64,000 bases of DNA from Mycobacteriaceae bacterium (GCA_019749805.1 JAIEPH010000007.1:62001-126000), one strand, 5' to 3'. Shown: positions 1-8,472, numbered from the stretch's first letter. A program made the numbers and translations. The notes: a model not told the origin generated them from the sequence alone.

Positions 1-97
1 TCGACACCACACGTCCGCTTGCCGACTCGGTCGCCGAGGCCAGCCAAATCTGTTGTCTTGCGATTTGACGACGCTGACCGGAGAGAGGCGAGATGTC

Positions 98-1033
98 ATG
101 GAAGACAGTGTGAATCCTGTCGTCGTGGGGGTCGACGGTACCGACAACGCGATGCGCGCGGCCCGTTGGGCGGCGGGCGTCGCGCACAAGCTGGGGACCC
201 CACTGCACATCGTGCATGCCAGGCCCATCCCCGGTCACAATCCATCGGATGTCATTGCCGCTGTCCGGGCCTGCGAGATGTCCGCGCAACAGGAAAAGGC
301 CTCGGCTATTCTCGACGCTGCCAGCCGAGCCGTCCATGGTGACCACCCCGACCTGCGAATCACCACCGCACATGTGTCTGAAGCCATTGATCGATTGCTG
401 GTCGATTTGAGCCAGCATGCGAGGTTGATCGTCCTGGGCTGTGACGACCTCTCGGTCGCCGCGGCTGTCCTGGTCGGCTCGACCACCGTTGCGGTTGCTG
501 CGAACTCGATGTGCCCAGTGATCGCCTGGCGTGGAGAGGCGACGGCGCCCACCGGCCAGCCGATCGTCGTAGGCGTCGACGATGACGATCCGAGCCGCGT
601 GGCGATCACGTCAGCCTTCGAACTCGCCGACCGATTCGCGGTGAAGATCATCGCCGTCCATGCGTGGTCGACGCGCCGATCGGCCGGCGATGTCACGCTG
701 CCCTTCATGATCGACTGGAATGCGGTACACGCAGACCAACGCGAGCACCTCGTGAACGCATTGGCGCCATGGACACGGCAATACCCAGCAGTCGATGTGA
801 CGTACGTCGTTGATCAGGACAAGCCGAGTCGAGCTCTTCTGAATCACTCCGACGATGCGCAACTCGTGGTCGTGGGCAGCCGTGGCCGCGGTCCGTTGGC
901 AGGCGCGGTGTTGGGATCGACCGGGCTCAACCTCCTCCACCACTCCTCGATCCCGACGATGATCTGTCCATCGATGCGGGTACCCGAAGACATTCCAGCT
1001 GAGCATCAATTCAGAGAAAGACGTCAAGAATGA
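98..1033 (+). CDS. Universal stress protein, tandem UspA domains
   Basis: Encodes 311 aa with two UspA folds in tandem, the architecture of mycobacterial dormancy USPs that bind ATP in the cytoplasm. Each half opens with a beta strand of the form VVVGVDG or VVGVDDD. The second half has an intact nucleotide motif G-2X-G-9X-G-S (GSRGRGPLAGAVLGS, about residues 265-280). In the first half the motif is degenerate (GCDD in place of GSRG), so probably only one half binds ATP. I chose ATG 98 over the in-frame upstream codon at 53 because a purine-rich GAGAGAGGCGAG precedes it and the USP fold begins just after. It overlaps the next USP by ATGA. Its closest paralogue here is the minus-strand USP at 6197-7102, which has the same degenerate first half. 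The exact role is unknown. Confidence 0.9.
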   Translation: MEDSVNPVVVGVDGTDNAMRAARWAAGVAHKLGTPLHIVHARPIPGHNPSDVIAAVRACEMSAQQEKASAILDAASRAVHGDHPDLRITTAHVSEAIDRLLVDLSQHARLIVLGCDDLSVAAAVLVGSTTVAVAANSMCPVIAWRGEATAPTGQPIVVGVDDDDPSRVAITSAFELADRFAVKIIAVHAWSTRRSAGDVTLPFMIDWNAVHADQREHLVNALAPWTRQYPAVDVTYVVDQDKPSRALLNHSDDAQLVVVGSRGRGPLAGAVLGSTGLNLLHHSSIPTMICPSMRVPEDIPAEHQFRERRQE

Positions 1034-1851
1034 ACAAGGCGGCGAGATTACCGGTAGTTGTCGGGATTGACGGCTCGAAACATGCGGTACACGCGGCACT
1101 TTGGGCCGTCGACGAAGCGGTTGACCGTGACGTACCGATGTTGCTGGCCTGCGTGGTCAACTCAGCCGCCAAAGACCTCGAGCGCGAATACGCCTATGCC
1201 AGGCATGCGATACACGAGGCGTGGATCGCCGTTGAGGCCACTGGAGTGCCTGTCAAACTTGAATCAACGATATTGCAGGGCGATGCCGTCGAACAACTAA
1301 GGGAGGCATCGCGATTGGGGCAGCTCATCTGTGTCGGGTCGCGAGGAATGGACGACTCACCGCATGATGAGCGCGGATCGACCGCTGCGGCACTGGCACA
1401 GGTCGCCTTCACCCCCGTCGCGATCGTCCGCCGCCGCCATCCCCACAAGCCGTTGACCGACCCCCTCTGGATTGTCGCTGCGGTGGACGAATCACCGGGC
1501 GGCAGCGCGGTGCTGCAAACGGCGATAAACGAAGCGACTCTGCGAAAAGCACCGGTGTTGGCGCTGACGCGATGGGCGTCGGCGGTGACAACCGAACCCG
1601 ACGACAAGCGCGATGTGCGCACGCGGCTCGCCCAGTACCTCGCTGAGGCGAGGGAAGACGACGACGCAGACGTCCAAATTCATGCGCTGCCGATCTCGGA
1701 TCACATCGGTGGGGTGCTGGCACAGAGCGCCAACATCGACCAACTGGTGATAGTGGACGCGAATGACCCGGTGCTGACGGCTGAAGTCGTCGGTCCTGAT
1801 GCGCGAAAAGTGCTTCGCCACACCAACTGTTCTGTACTGGTTCTGCGCTGA
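1030..1851 (+). CDS. Universal stress protein, tandem UspA domains
   Basis: 273 aa with two UspA domains. The first carries the G-2X-G-9X-G-S motif as GSRGMDDSPHDERGS, whose spacer is unusually acidic and hydrophilic. The second half lacks a recognisable motif (VDANDPVLTAEVVGPD), so it is probably structural. It overlaps the preceding USP by four bases (ATGA), so the two are translationally coupled. The pattern of intact first half and degenerate second half is shared with the minus-strand USP at 14957-15748, which looks like its paralogue. This suggests the island keeps matched sets of complementary USP types. Function beyond stress or dormancy association is not deducible. Confidence 0.88.
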   Translation: MNKAARLPVVVGIDGSKHAVHAALWAVDEAVDRDVPMLLACVVNSAAKDLEREYAYARHAIHEAWIAVEATGVPVKLESTILQGDAVEQLREASRLGQLICVGSRGMDDSPHDERGSTAAALAQVAFTPVAIVRRRHPHKPLTDPLWIVAAVDESPGGSAVLQTAINEATLRKAPVLALTRWASAVTTEPDDKRDVRTRLAQYLAEAREDDDADVQIHALPISDHIGGVLAQSANIDQLVIVDANDPVLTAEVVGPDARKVLRHTNCSVLVLR

Positions 1852-1868
1852 CTGACAGGGGACGCACA

Positions 1869-1973
1869 ATGGAGCGCTTGACGGCTCTGGACGCCGGACT
1901 CCTGGAAGCAGAGGATTTCGACCCCCGAGTAAGTCTGGGGAATTTGGTGATGTCTACGAAGGAGACGGTGTGA
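1869..1973 (+). pseudogene. N-terminal remnant of a WS/DGAT acyltransferase
   Basis: A 34-codon ORF with a plausible RBS (AGGGGA) begins MERLTALDAGLLEAEDFDP. This aligns residue for residue with the start of the intact WS/DGAT at 33982 (MEHLTTLDASFLQAEDSDS), including the VSL that follows. After about 24 residues the similarity stops and the ORF ends at a TGA that overlaps the ATG of the DUF1918 gene (TGATG). This is what remains of a triacylglycerol synthase after deletion of all but its first 70 or so bases. It may still be translated as a short peptide coupling the USP operon to the next gene. Confidence 0.7.
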
Positions 1974-2242
1974 TGAAGGCAGAGGTCGGCGATTGGTTGG
2001 TGATGAAAGGCCTCACCATCGACCAACACGAACAGCGCGGACTGATCACGGAGGTGCATTCCACTGACGGCTCACCCCCGTACGTGGTCCATTGGCTGGA
2101 TAACGACCATGTGGCGACGGTGTTTCCGGGCCCTGACGCACTCGTCGTGACTGCCGCGGAGCAGCGGGCGGCCGACGAGCGCGCCGAGCGGCGTATCACA
2201 GCGGTTCAGGCCGGCATCAATCGCCATTTCGAAAGCGAGTAG
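1973..2242 (+). CDS. DUF1918 domain protein
   Basis: 89 aa. It begins [13 protein letters not shown] and contains [19 protein letters not shown], the pattern of the DUF1918 family, small actinobacterial proteins with an SH3-like barrel fold of unknown function. ATG 1973 is preferred to GTG 1970 because AAGGAGA sits about 6-14 nt upstream. The C-terminal 30 residues are charged and helical. The gene lies between two USP genes. Its stop TAG overlaps the GTG start of the next USP, so it is part of the same transcription unit. Function is unknown. Confidence 0.82.
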   Translation: MKAEVGDWLVMKGLTIDQHEQRGLITEVHSTDGSPPYVVHWLDNDHVATVFPGPDALVVTAAEQRAADERAERRITAVQAGINRHFESE

Positions 2243-3105
2243 TGGCCGACTCCGGGATCGTGGTCGGCACCGACGGGTCGCCGACGGCAGACGCGGCAAT
2301 CCGCTGGGCCGCAGGGGATGCCGCGATCCGCAACGTTCACCTGACCATCGTCCATGCGATGTCCCCGGTCGTAGGGACGTGGCTCGCCACGCCGGTCCCG
2401 CCCGGTGTCTTGGAGTGGGAGCATGAGAGCGGTCGGCAACTCCTCGACGACGCAATGGCCATGGCGAAGGCAGCTGCCGGTGAACGCCTGTCGGTATCGA
2501 CGGAAATGTTGGTCTCCGGGGTAGTTCCGGCGTTGGTCCAGCTGTCACGAGATGCGCAGCTGGTGGTCGTAGGCAGTCGCGGCAGAGGTGTACTCACCCG
2601 AACCGTGCTCGGCTCCGTCAGCATGGGGCTGGTGCATCATGCGCGCAGTCCCGTAGCGGTCATCCGGGGCGCAGACGGACCAGTCGAGGATGTCGGCAAT
2701 CAGCCGATTCTGTTGGGATTCGACGGCTCTCGCGCTACGGAATCAGCTACCGCGCTCGCCTTCGACGAAGCATCCCGACGTGGTGTCGAGCTGGTGGCGC
2801 TGCACGCTTGGTGGGGTTCGGGGGCGTTCGAATTTTCGCTGGACTGGGACGACCTGCGCTCCGAAGTAGAGGACACCATGGCCAAGCAGTTGGCCGGCTG
2901 GCAAGAACGCTATCCAGACGTACCTGTCCGACAAATTGTCGTTCGGGATCAGCCGGCACGCAGACTCGTCGACAACTCGAGCGCCGCCCAACTGATCGTG
3001 GTCGGCAGCCGCCGGGCAGGAGGTTTTGCCAGCACCCTTCTGGGGTCGGTGAGCACCGCGGTGGTGCAAGCAGCCCAGATCCCGGTGATCGTCGCGCGGT
3101 CGTAG
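2242..3105 (+). CDS. Universal stress protein, tandem UspA domains
   Basis: 287 aa, two UspA domains of the Rv2005c/Rv2623 type. The first half has a full ATP motif ([15 protein letters not shown]). In the second the key second glycine is replaced ([15 protein letters not shown]). The GTG start overlaps the stop of the DUF1918 gene, giving a coupled series USP-USP-remnant-DUF1918-USP. A characteristic [15 protein letters not shown] stretch in domain 2 recurs in the USPs at 5241, 7099 and 18263, so those four form one paralogous subgroup. A cytoplasmic dormancy protein is inferred. Confidence 0.9.
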   Translation: MADSGIVVGTDGSPTADAAIRWAAGDAAIRNVHLTIVHAMSPVVGTWLATPVPPGVLEWEHESGRQLLDDAMAMAKAAAGERLSVSTEMLVSGVVPALVQLSRDAQLVVVGSRGRGVLTRTVLGSVSMGLVHHARSPVAVIRGADGPVEDVGNQPILLGFDGSRATESATALAFDEASRRGVELVALHAWWGSGAFEFSLDWDDLRSEVEDTMAKQLAGWQERYPDVPVRQIVVRDQPARRLVDNSSAAQLIVVGSRRAGGFASTLLGSVSTAVVQAAQIPVIVARS

Positions 3106-3178
3106 CTCGAGACGGTGTCTTCCTTGAAGGTCAAGATGCTATCCGTGTTGCGCTGCCTTTTGGCCGAGGAGGCGTGAA

Positions 3179-4117
3179 ATTACGAAAAGCTATGTCAAGC
3201 AACGGGTCTCGTTCGATTCGGACGGATCTGCCATTGCGGGCGTGCTGTACGTACCAGACGGGGAAACCACGAAATGGCCGTGCGTGGTGATGGCGCACGG
3301 ATTTTCCGGGACCAAGGATTGGATAGTGCCTGATTTCGCCGAGAGGTTCGCCGAAGGTGGGTTGGCGGTCTTGATCTTCGATTACCGGTGTTTGGGCGAC
3401 AGCGAGGGGGAGCCACGTCAGTGGATCGACTCCGGCCGTCAACGTGCGGATCTCCGACGCGCGCTCGAGTTCGCGCGCGCACAACCGGCCATCGACTCGA
3501 ACCGAATCGCCCTGTGGGGCACATCGCTTGGCGGAAGTCACGTCGTCGAGGTGGCGGCGGAGGACCCGGGAGTGGCTGCGGTTGTCGCGAATGTACCGGG
3601 CCTGGACCTGTTCACCGGACTCCGTGGACGCTACGTGTCACCGGGTGCGCGATCAGGTCCGTGGCAGATCGTGCGAGCCACGGCAAGCTTGCTGGGGGCA
3701 GCCATCCTCGATGCGGTTCGCGGTGCAATCGGACTTGCGCCCCATTACATCGCCGTCTACGGACGCCCCGGGCGAGCGGTTTTCAGCGATCCGGCTTTGG
3801 CCCCACTCTTCGCAAACGTGGAACAGAACGCGCCGTCGTGGCGCAATGAGGTGACGCCACGGTTCTTCTTCCATGCTCCCCGCTACCGGGAAGGCACAAT
3901 CGAGCGCATCACCGCGCCCGTGATGGTCACGGTAGCCCGCGACGACGAAGTGATATCGACTGCGTTCGTCGTCGAGAAGGCTTCGAGGGCCCGGCGCCAT
4001 GAGATCCGTGAGTATCCGGTGACGCATTTCGACATGTACCACGGTGCGGTACGGGACCAGGTGGCCGCCGACCAGCTGGCGTTTCTCCGACACCACTTGG
4101 GTAGCCAAGCGGTGTGA
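3179..4117 (+). CDS. Alpha/beta hydrolase, possible ATT start codon
   Basis: A serine hydrolase of the alpha/beta fold. The nucleophile elbow is GTSLGG, the oxyanion region HGFSGTKD, the acid Asp lies in VARDDEVIS and the base His in THFDMYHG. The longest ORF with a standard start codon begins at GTG 3242, but that would remove the first beta strand (VSFDSDGSAIAGVLYVPDG), which is in frame upstream. A perfect AGGAGG (3167-3172) lies 6 nt before an in-frame ATT at 3179, so ATT is the probable start (312 aa). It follows the USP operon and precedes the Rv0079-like gene. The substrate is unknown: it could be a peptidase or an esterase. The fold assignment is secure; the start is less so. Confidence 0.82.
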   Translation: MTKSYVKQRVSFDSDGSAIAGVLYVPDGETTKWPCVVMAHGFSGTKDWIVPDFAERFAEGGLAVLIFDYRCLGDSEGEPRQWIDSGRQRADLRRALEFARAQPAIDSNRIALWGTSLGGSHVVEVAAEDPGVAAVVANVPGLDLFTGLRGRYVSPGARSGPWQIVRATASLLGAAILDAVRGAIGLAPHYIAVYGRPGRAVFSDPALAPLFANVEQNAPSWRNEVTPRFFFHAPRYREGTIERITAPVMVTVARDDEVISTAFVVEKASRARRHEIREYPVTHFDMYHGAVRDQVAADQLAFLRHHLGSQAV

Positions 4118-4151
4118 CAACCTGACTGCGCACGGGCACTCTGCGGACGGC

Positions 4152-4165
4152 GGGACCAAGGTCGT
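4152..4165 (+). promoter_or_regulatory. DosR-like box
   Basis: GGGACCAAGGTCGT matches the dormancy-regulator core GGGACTWWAGTCCC at about 10 of 14 positions and lies 58 nt before the Rv0079-like start. A second weaker copy, GTGACCGAAGACCC, follows at 4173-4186. Paired sites are common in DosR promoters. Confidence 0.45.
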
Positions 4166-4223
4166 CTTCTGCGTGACCGAAGACCCTCGTATCGGCCCCG
4201 GCTGGCGGCGTATCAACGAGGTC

Positions 4224-5024
4224 ATGACGCACCAAGTCGATTCGTCACCTGTCGATGTCGACGTGACGACGCACGGCCAACTTCCGGGCGCAGCCGATTA
4301 CGCGCGGAGCAAGATCGGAGGGCTGGGCAAGTTCGCGCATCAACCCGTGTTGCACGCCCACGTGAAGCTGACAAGGCATCGCGATCCTGCGATCTTCCGT
4401 CCGGTTGTCGCGCAGGCAAATCTCGACGTGCAGGGCCGGCTCGTCCGCGCGCAGGCCGAGGGGGTCACCGCGCGTGAAGCGATTGATCGCCTGGCGGCGA
4501 GGCTGCGGCACCAACTCGGGCACGCCGCAGAACATTGGAAAGCGACCCGCGGCGCGATTCGGCCAACGGGCGCCTATCCATGGCAGCACGGCTCAAGGCC
4601 GACTCGCCGGCCGAGCCACTTTCCACGCCCGGCGGACGAGCGTCGTGTCATCCGGCGCAAATCGTTCGCCATGGCGCCTTGCACGGTCGACGAGGCGGCC
4701 CTTGAAATGGACCTGCTGGACTACGACTTTCATCTGTTCAACGAGAAGGGTTCCGGGGTCGCCGGTGTCCTCTATCGCGGTGGCTCGACCGGGTATCGCC
4801 TGGCGCAGGTGGCGCCAACCTCACCAGACGAGCTGGCCCCCTATGAGCTGCCGCTGACGATCAGTCCGCATCCCGCCCCCTGCACCACCGTCGAGCAGGC
4901 CGCCGAGCGTCTCGGACTCCTCGGTTTGCCATTTCTGTTCTTCATCGATGCTCGACAAGGCCGCGCCGCCGTGCTCTACCTCCGCTGCGACGGACATTAC
5001 GGGTTGATCACTCCCGCCGGTTAG
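4224..5024 (+). CDS. Rv0079-like dormancy-associated translation inhibitor family protein
   Basis: 266 aa. The C-terminal half closely recalls M. tuberculosis Rv0079 (DATIN): AMDLLDYDFHLF-like text, a VLYRGGSTGYRLAQ segment, LGLPFLFFIDARQGRAAVLY and the ending DGHYGLITPAG. These match the C-terminal domain of long ribosome hibernation-promoting factors. The N-terminal 100 residues look like a ribosome-binding HPF-type domain (ADYARSKIGGL, then HAHVKLTRHRD). ATG 4224 is preferred because the upstream in-frame sequence (4044-4223) overlaps the hydrolase gene and the DosR-like boxes. By analogy it would bind ribosomes and dampen translation in dormancy. The family call is good; the activity is inferred. 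Confidence 0.82.
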   Translation: MTHQVDSSPVDVDVTTHGQLPGAADYARSKIGGLGKFAHQPVLHAHVKLTRHRDPAIFRPVVAQANLDVQGRLVRAQAEGVTAREAIDRLAARLRHQLGHAAEHWKATRGAIRPTGAYPWQHGSRPTRRPSHFPRPADERRVIRRKSFAMAPCTVDEAALEMDLLDYDFHLFNEKGSGVAGVLYRGGSTGYRLAQVAPTSPDELAPYELPLTISPHPAPCTTVEQAAERLGLLGLPFLFFIDARQGRAAVLYLRCDGHYGLITPAG

Positions 5025-5060
5025 CACCTGCTGTCTGAGCCGGCATACCCAAGATCAGGC

Positions 5061-5092
5061 GGTCCCGGAGCTACCCTAGCGGCTCCGGGGCC
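5061..5092 (+). terminator. Hairpin after the Rv0079-like gene
   Basis: An 11-bp stem (GGTCCCGGAGC pairing with GCTCCGGGGCC, one G-U pair) encloses a 10-nt loop, 37 nt past the stop. There is no U tract, as is usual for mycobacterial terminators, so function is uncertain. Confidence 0.45.
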
Positions 5093-5144
5093 GCCGCCTG
5101 CACTCGGCCGAAACACGCGTCTGGGAATCCGATTCTTGCTTCGA

Positions 5145-5158
5145 GGGCCAAATGGCCG
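5145..5158 (+). promoter_or_regulatory. DosR-like box
   Basis: GGGCCAAATGGCCG is a near-palindrome of the DosR-box type, 82 nt before the USP start at 5241. It sits in a 216-nt intergenic region that otherwise holds only the hairpin at 5061-5092. Confidence 0.45.
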
Positions 5159-5240
5159 ATTCTCCGGGACCAACGCCTCCTGCAGGGGGCACGCGATGTT
5201 CGTAGCGTTTCCTTTGTTCGTCGATTCTTAGGGAGAACGA

Positions 5241-6140
5241 ATGTCCACGCGGATCGTGCATCACGGTGTGGTCTTCGGCGCTGACGGGTCTGCGTCATCC
5301 CGAGGGGCGGTCCGCTGGGCCGCACGCGAGGCGGTGATGCGGCATACCCGCCTAACGATTGTTCATATTGCCGACTCCATCTCGGTCCCGGCATCGACGT
5401 TGGCGTGGCCAGGCGGCCGCGTCCGCGACGAAGTGCTCGAGATTCAGGAGAACGACGCCCGCAACGTCATCGCAGAAGCAATCAGCACCGCGCAGGGCGC
5501 CGCTCCCGGCGAACGCCCGGAGATCGACAGCGTGCTGCTTTTCGGAAGACCTGTGCCGTCTCTCGTGGATCTCTCGAAGGACGCCCAGATGGTGGTGGTC
5601 GGCCGCCGCGGACGCACCGGACGGCATCAGCGCCCACTCGGGTCGGTCAGTTCAGGGTTGGTCCACCACGCCCACTGTCCCGTCGCGGTCATAAACGACG
5701 AGGTTTCGCCGTTGTCACCGTCCTCGGCCCGGCTACCGGTACTGGTGGGGGTCGACGGTTCGCAGGCTTCGGAGTCGGCTTTGGCGATGGCGTTCGACGA
5801 AGCTTCTTGGAGGGGAGTGGATCTGGTCGCATTGCGTGTCCTGTGGAATGCCGATGTGTCCTTATTCGGTATGGAATGGTCGGATCTCCAGCGCGTGGCT
5901 GAGAAGACCCTCGCCGAAACCATTGCCGCATGGAAATGCCGGTACCCGGAGGTCAACGTGCGCGTAGTGGTCGAATTCGAGGACCCAGCGCGCCGTCTGC
6001 TCGAACAGTCTGAAACAGCGCAACTCGTCGTGGTCGGCAACCGCGGGCGTGGCGCGGTCGCCGAGATGTTGCTCGGTTCGGTCAGCTCCGCTTTGGCGAG
6101 GGAAGCACCGACCCCGGTCCTGGTCGCCCGTCAGCGCTAG
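5241..6140 (+). CDS. Universal stress protein, tandem UspA domains
   Basis: 299 aa with two UspA domains. The ATP-binding motifs are intact in both halves (GRRGRTGRHQRPLGS and GNRGRGAVAEMLLGS), making it one of only two USPs here with two good sites. The start ATG is preceded by AGGGAGA. It is a single-gene unit with its own DosR-like box. It converges with the minus-strand USP ending at 6197, leaving a 56-nt gap. Domain 2 carries ALAMAFDEASWRGV, the subgroup signature shared with the USPs at 2242, 7099 and 18263. Confidence 0.9.
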   Translation: MSTRIVHHGVVFGADGSASSRGAVRWAAREAVMRHTRLTIVHIADSISVPASTLAWPGGRVRDEVLEIQENDARNVIAEAISTAQGAAPGERPEIDSVLLFGRPVPSLVDLSKDAQMVVVGRRGRTGRHQRPLGSVSSGLVHHAHCPVAVINDEVSPLSPSSARLPVLVGVDGSQASESALAMAFDEASWRGVDLVALRVLWNADVSLFGMEWSDLQRVAEKTLAETIAAWKCRYPEVNVRVVVEFEDPARRLLEQSETAQLVVVGNRGRGAVAEMLLGSVSSALAREAPTPVLVARQR

Positions 6141-6196
6141 CGCGAAGATGTGTCGGGGACACCATTTTGGTGCTCACGCGCACAATCCGACTGCTG

Positions 6197-7102
6197 TTAC
6201 TGTTCCTCAGGCGCGTTGTGGCACACCATCACCGGTACCGGACAGTGGTGCAACAGGTTCAGGCTGGTGGAGCCAAGGAGTGCACCCGCCAGGGCATTGC
6301 GACCTCGGTTGCCGACCACGACGAGTTGTGAATCCACCACGTGGTGCATGAGGGCCTTACCGGCATTCTCGGTCTCGACGAAGAGGGTCACCACGACGTT
6401 GGGATACAGCTCGGTCCATGGGTCGAGCACGTTCAACAGACTCTGCCACCGGAGGGCTTCCAGAGCATCCCAGTCGACACCGTACGGGGTGATGGCGTCC
6501 ACCGGTGGGCGGAACGCCGACCACGCGTGGACGGCGTTGAGCCCTAAGCCGAATCGGTCGGCGAACTCGAAAGCGGCCCTGAATGCGTTCGGCCCGGTGT
6601 GCTCACAGTCGACGCCGAGCACGACGGGCTGGTCGGTTGGCACCGCATTGCTGCCGCGCCACGCGATCACAGGACAGGCTGAATGTGCCGAGACAGCAAG
6701 CGTTGTCGATCCGATCATCAATGCGGCAGCTGGAGTCACATCCTCGGACCCGAGCACTACCAACCGCGCGTGACGGCTCCGCTCCGTCAGGAGAACGTCC
6801 GTGGGTTCGTCCGAAAGAATTGTCGTGACGTTGAGCGAACGGAAGTCGCCGCGTATCTCCTCCTCGACAGATTTGAGCATTGATTCAGCGGATTCGCGTT
6901 GGGCGGTGACCGCTGCTGCCAACAGCGCAGCGGCGGCGTCGGTCAGTGGACGGCCCGTGGCGTGGCGCCCGTTGACGATCTCGAGAGGCGCGCCGTACTT
7001 CTCGGCGACCGCGGCCGCCCAGCGCGCCGCCCCTCTCGATGCAGTCGTGCCGTCCACGCCGACGACGACGGGCTCTGTGACGGTGGGCATCTCGGGAGTC
7101 AC
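6197..7102 (-). CDS. Universal stress protein, tandem UspA domains
   Basis: 301 aa. GTG 7102 overlaps the stop of the upstream USP by four bases (GTGA); an internal ATG at 7090 (MPTVTEPVVVGVDG) is an alternative start. Domain 1 has a degenerate motif (GSEDVTPAAALMIGS) and domain 2 an intact one (GNRGRNALAGALLGS). This is the same pattern as the USP at 98-1033, with further shared text (STTLAV and IAWRG after the first motif). It is the last gene of a minus-strand unit with the USP at 7099-7983 and probably the small membrane protein at 7996. Confidence 0.9.
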   Translation of the reverse strand: MTPEMPTVTEPVVVGVDGTTASRGAARWAAAVAEKYGAPLEIVNGRHATGRPLTDAAAALLAAAVTAQRESAESMLKSVEEEIRGDFRSLNVTTILSDEPTDVLLTERSRHARLVVLGSEDVTPAAALMIGSTTLAVSAHSACPVIAWRGSNAVPTDQPVVLGVDCEHTGPNAFRAAFEFADRFGLGLNAVHAWSAFRPPVDAITPYGVDWDALEALRWQSLLNVLDPWTELYPNVVVTLFVETENAGKALMHHVVDSQLVVVGNRGRNALAGALLGSTSLNLLHHCPVPVMVCHNAPEEQ

Positions 7103-7983
7103 CGGGACCGGACGACGATCACCGGAGTGTGGGCGGCCTGGGCCACCTTCGAAGCGACGGACCCCAGCATCATGCCGCTGAAGCCGCCTCGCCCGTGGCT
7201 ACCGACCACGACGAGCTGAGCCTTCTGCGATTCGTCAATCAGCCAACGCGCAGGCTGATCGCAAACGATTCGACGCTGGATACGGACGTCTGGATACTGC
7301 TCCTGCCAACCGGCCAGGCGTTCGGCCAGTATCTCGTGTCCTTCATCCTCGTACCGGTGCCAGTCCATTCCGAGGACGGGGAGGACGCCCACGTCACTCC
7401 ATGCATGCAGCGCCACAAGATCCACACCTCGCCGTGATGCCTCGTCGAATGCCAGTGCCGTGGCATCCTCCGAACTGGGCGATCCGTCAACGCCGAGTAA
7501 GACGGGCGAGTCACCGTCGGGCGCGTTGACGTCGTCGGCATGGATGATCGCGACCGGGCCATGCCCGTGGTGAACCAGACCGCTGCTGACTGAACCCAGG
7601 AAGGCGCGGCCGAGAGCGCCCAAACCCCGGCTGCCGACGACGGTCATGTATGCGTCGCGCGATCCGATGACCAATGCCGACGGAGCGTCCGTATGTCTCG
7701 TCTCCGTTCGGACAGGCGGCGGCTGCGATTCACCCGCGCCTGCCTGAACTATCTTGTGCGCCTTCTCAATCACCTCATGGGCGCTCGCCTCTTGAGATTC
7801 GACGTAACTCGCCTCCAGATAAGCTACCGGCCAGCTGACGCGCACGGGCGGGATGGCGTGCATCAATGTGAGGGGTTGGTCGCGTAAGACGGCTTCTCCG
7901 GTCGCCCAGCGTATGGCGGCTTCGGACTCCGGCGATCCGTCAACTCCTACCAAGATCCCGTATTGCGCTCTGTCCCGCGGCAT
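7099..7983 (-). CDS. Universal stress protein, tandem UspA domains
   Basis: 294 aa with two complete UspA domains, both with canonical nucleotide motifs (GSRGLGALGRAFLGS and GSHGRGGFSGMMLGS). It belongs to the [15 protein letters not shown] subgroup (here [15 protein letters not shown]). It lies 12 nt downstream of the 31-aa membrane protein gene and overlaps the following USP, so all three are probably co-transcribed from the DosR-like box at 8155. Confidence 0.92.
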   Translation of the reverse strand: MPRDRAQYGILVGVDGSPESEAAIRWATGEAVLRDQPLTLMHAIPPVRVSWPVAYLEASYVESQEASAHEVIEKAHKIVQAGAGESQPPPVRTETRHTDAPSALVIGSRDAYMTVVGSRGLGALGRAFLGSVSSGLVHHGHGPVAIIHADDVNAPDGDSPVLLGVDGSPSSEDATALAFDEASRRGVDLVALHAWSDVGVLPVLGMDWHRYEDEGHEILAERLAGWQEQYPDVRIQRRIVCDQPARWLIDESQKAQLVVVGSHGRGGFSGMMLGSVASKVAQAAHTPVIVVRSR

Positions 7984-7995
7984 TGATGTCCCCGT

Positions 7996-8091
7996 CTACT
8001 TGTTGGAGGAGCGACTGGTGATGTACGTGGTCACGATCGCCATCACGGCGATGATGACGGCGATCAGGACGAGTGCGGTCGGCCAGTCCAT
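7996..8091 (-). CDS. Small single-pass membrane protein, 31 aa
   Basis: A short ORF starting MDWPTALVLIAVIIAVMAIV and ending in the polar tail TSRSSNK. It is almost entirely one hydrophobic helix of about 20 residues. A good RBS (GAGGAG) lies 5 nt before the ATG. It is 12 nt upstream of a USP gene and in the same direction. The combination of RBS, clean transmembrane helix and co-directional position argues that it is real. No family is recognised. It might tether or signal from the membrane, which is speculation. Confidence 0.65.
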   Translation of the reverse strand: MDWPTALVLIAVIIAVMAIVTTYITSRSSNK

Positions 8092-8154
8092 GGCATCTCC
8101 TCAATACTTCGGACGTCGGTGCTTGACACTACGTCCGGCGTGCTCGCGTCAGCA

Positions 8155-8168
8155 GAGTCGTTGGTCCC
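8155..8168 (-). promoter_or_regulatory. DosR-like box
   Basis: On the minus strand this reads GGGACCAACGACTC (about 10 of 14 to the core), 63 nt before the small membrane protein start. It would drive that gene and the two USPs after it. Confidence 0.45.
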
Positions 8169-8208
8169 CTTGCCGGGTGCCGGAGGGCCTCCGCGACACG
8201 GCCCGCGT

Positions 8209-8466
8209 TCAGCTCTGCTGGAACGTGCGGGCCTCGACGTAGTGCACCACGTCTGACAGGGTGCGCAGTGACGCGTAGTCACTCTCCGCGACGTCTACAT
8301 TCAGGCGTTTGTGAACGCCGACAAGGAAGTTCAGCCAGTCCATCGAGTCGAGATCGACCTGATCACGCAGCAGTGCGTCGTCCGTGATGTCGTCGGCCTC
8401 GACCTCGGGGGCGATCGTCGTCAATACCGACAGGATCTCCCCGCGAACATCGTTCTCGATCGTCAT
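8209..8466 (-). CDS. Acyl carrier protein
   Basis: 85 aa acidic, helical acyl carrier protein. The phosphopantetheine attachment Ser41 sits in VDLDSMDWLNF, the expected DSxxxxxF context. It starts 6 nt after the E2 stop and is the last gene of the acetyl-CoA synthetase/dehydrogenase operon. A stand-alone carrier protein in such an operon is unusual: acyl-CoA made by the E1/E2 complex could be passed to this ACP, or it may serve the FabH-like pair at 56-58 kb. An RBS-like AAGGTGAGC precedes the ATG. The fold and pantetheine site are clear; the partner is inferred. Confidence 0.88.
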   Translation of the reverse strand: MTIENDVRGEILSVLTTIAPEVEADDITDDALLRDQVDLDSMDWLNFLVGVHKRLNVDVAESDYASLRTLSDVVHYVEARTFQQS

Positions 8467-8472
8467 GGGCGC

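Noticed and set aside
4044..4223. N-terminal extension of the Rv0079-like protein
   Set aside because: The in-frame extension overlaps the hydrolase gene and the candidate promoter and has no resemblance to the family.
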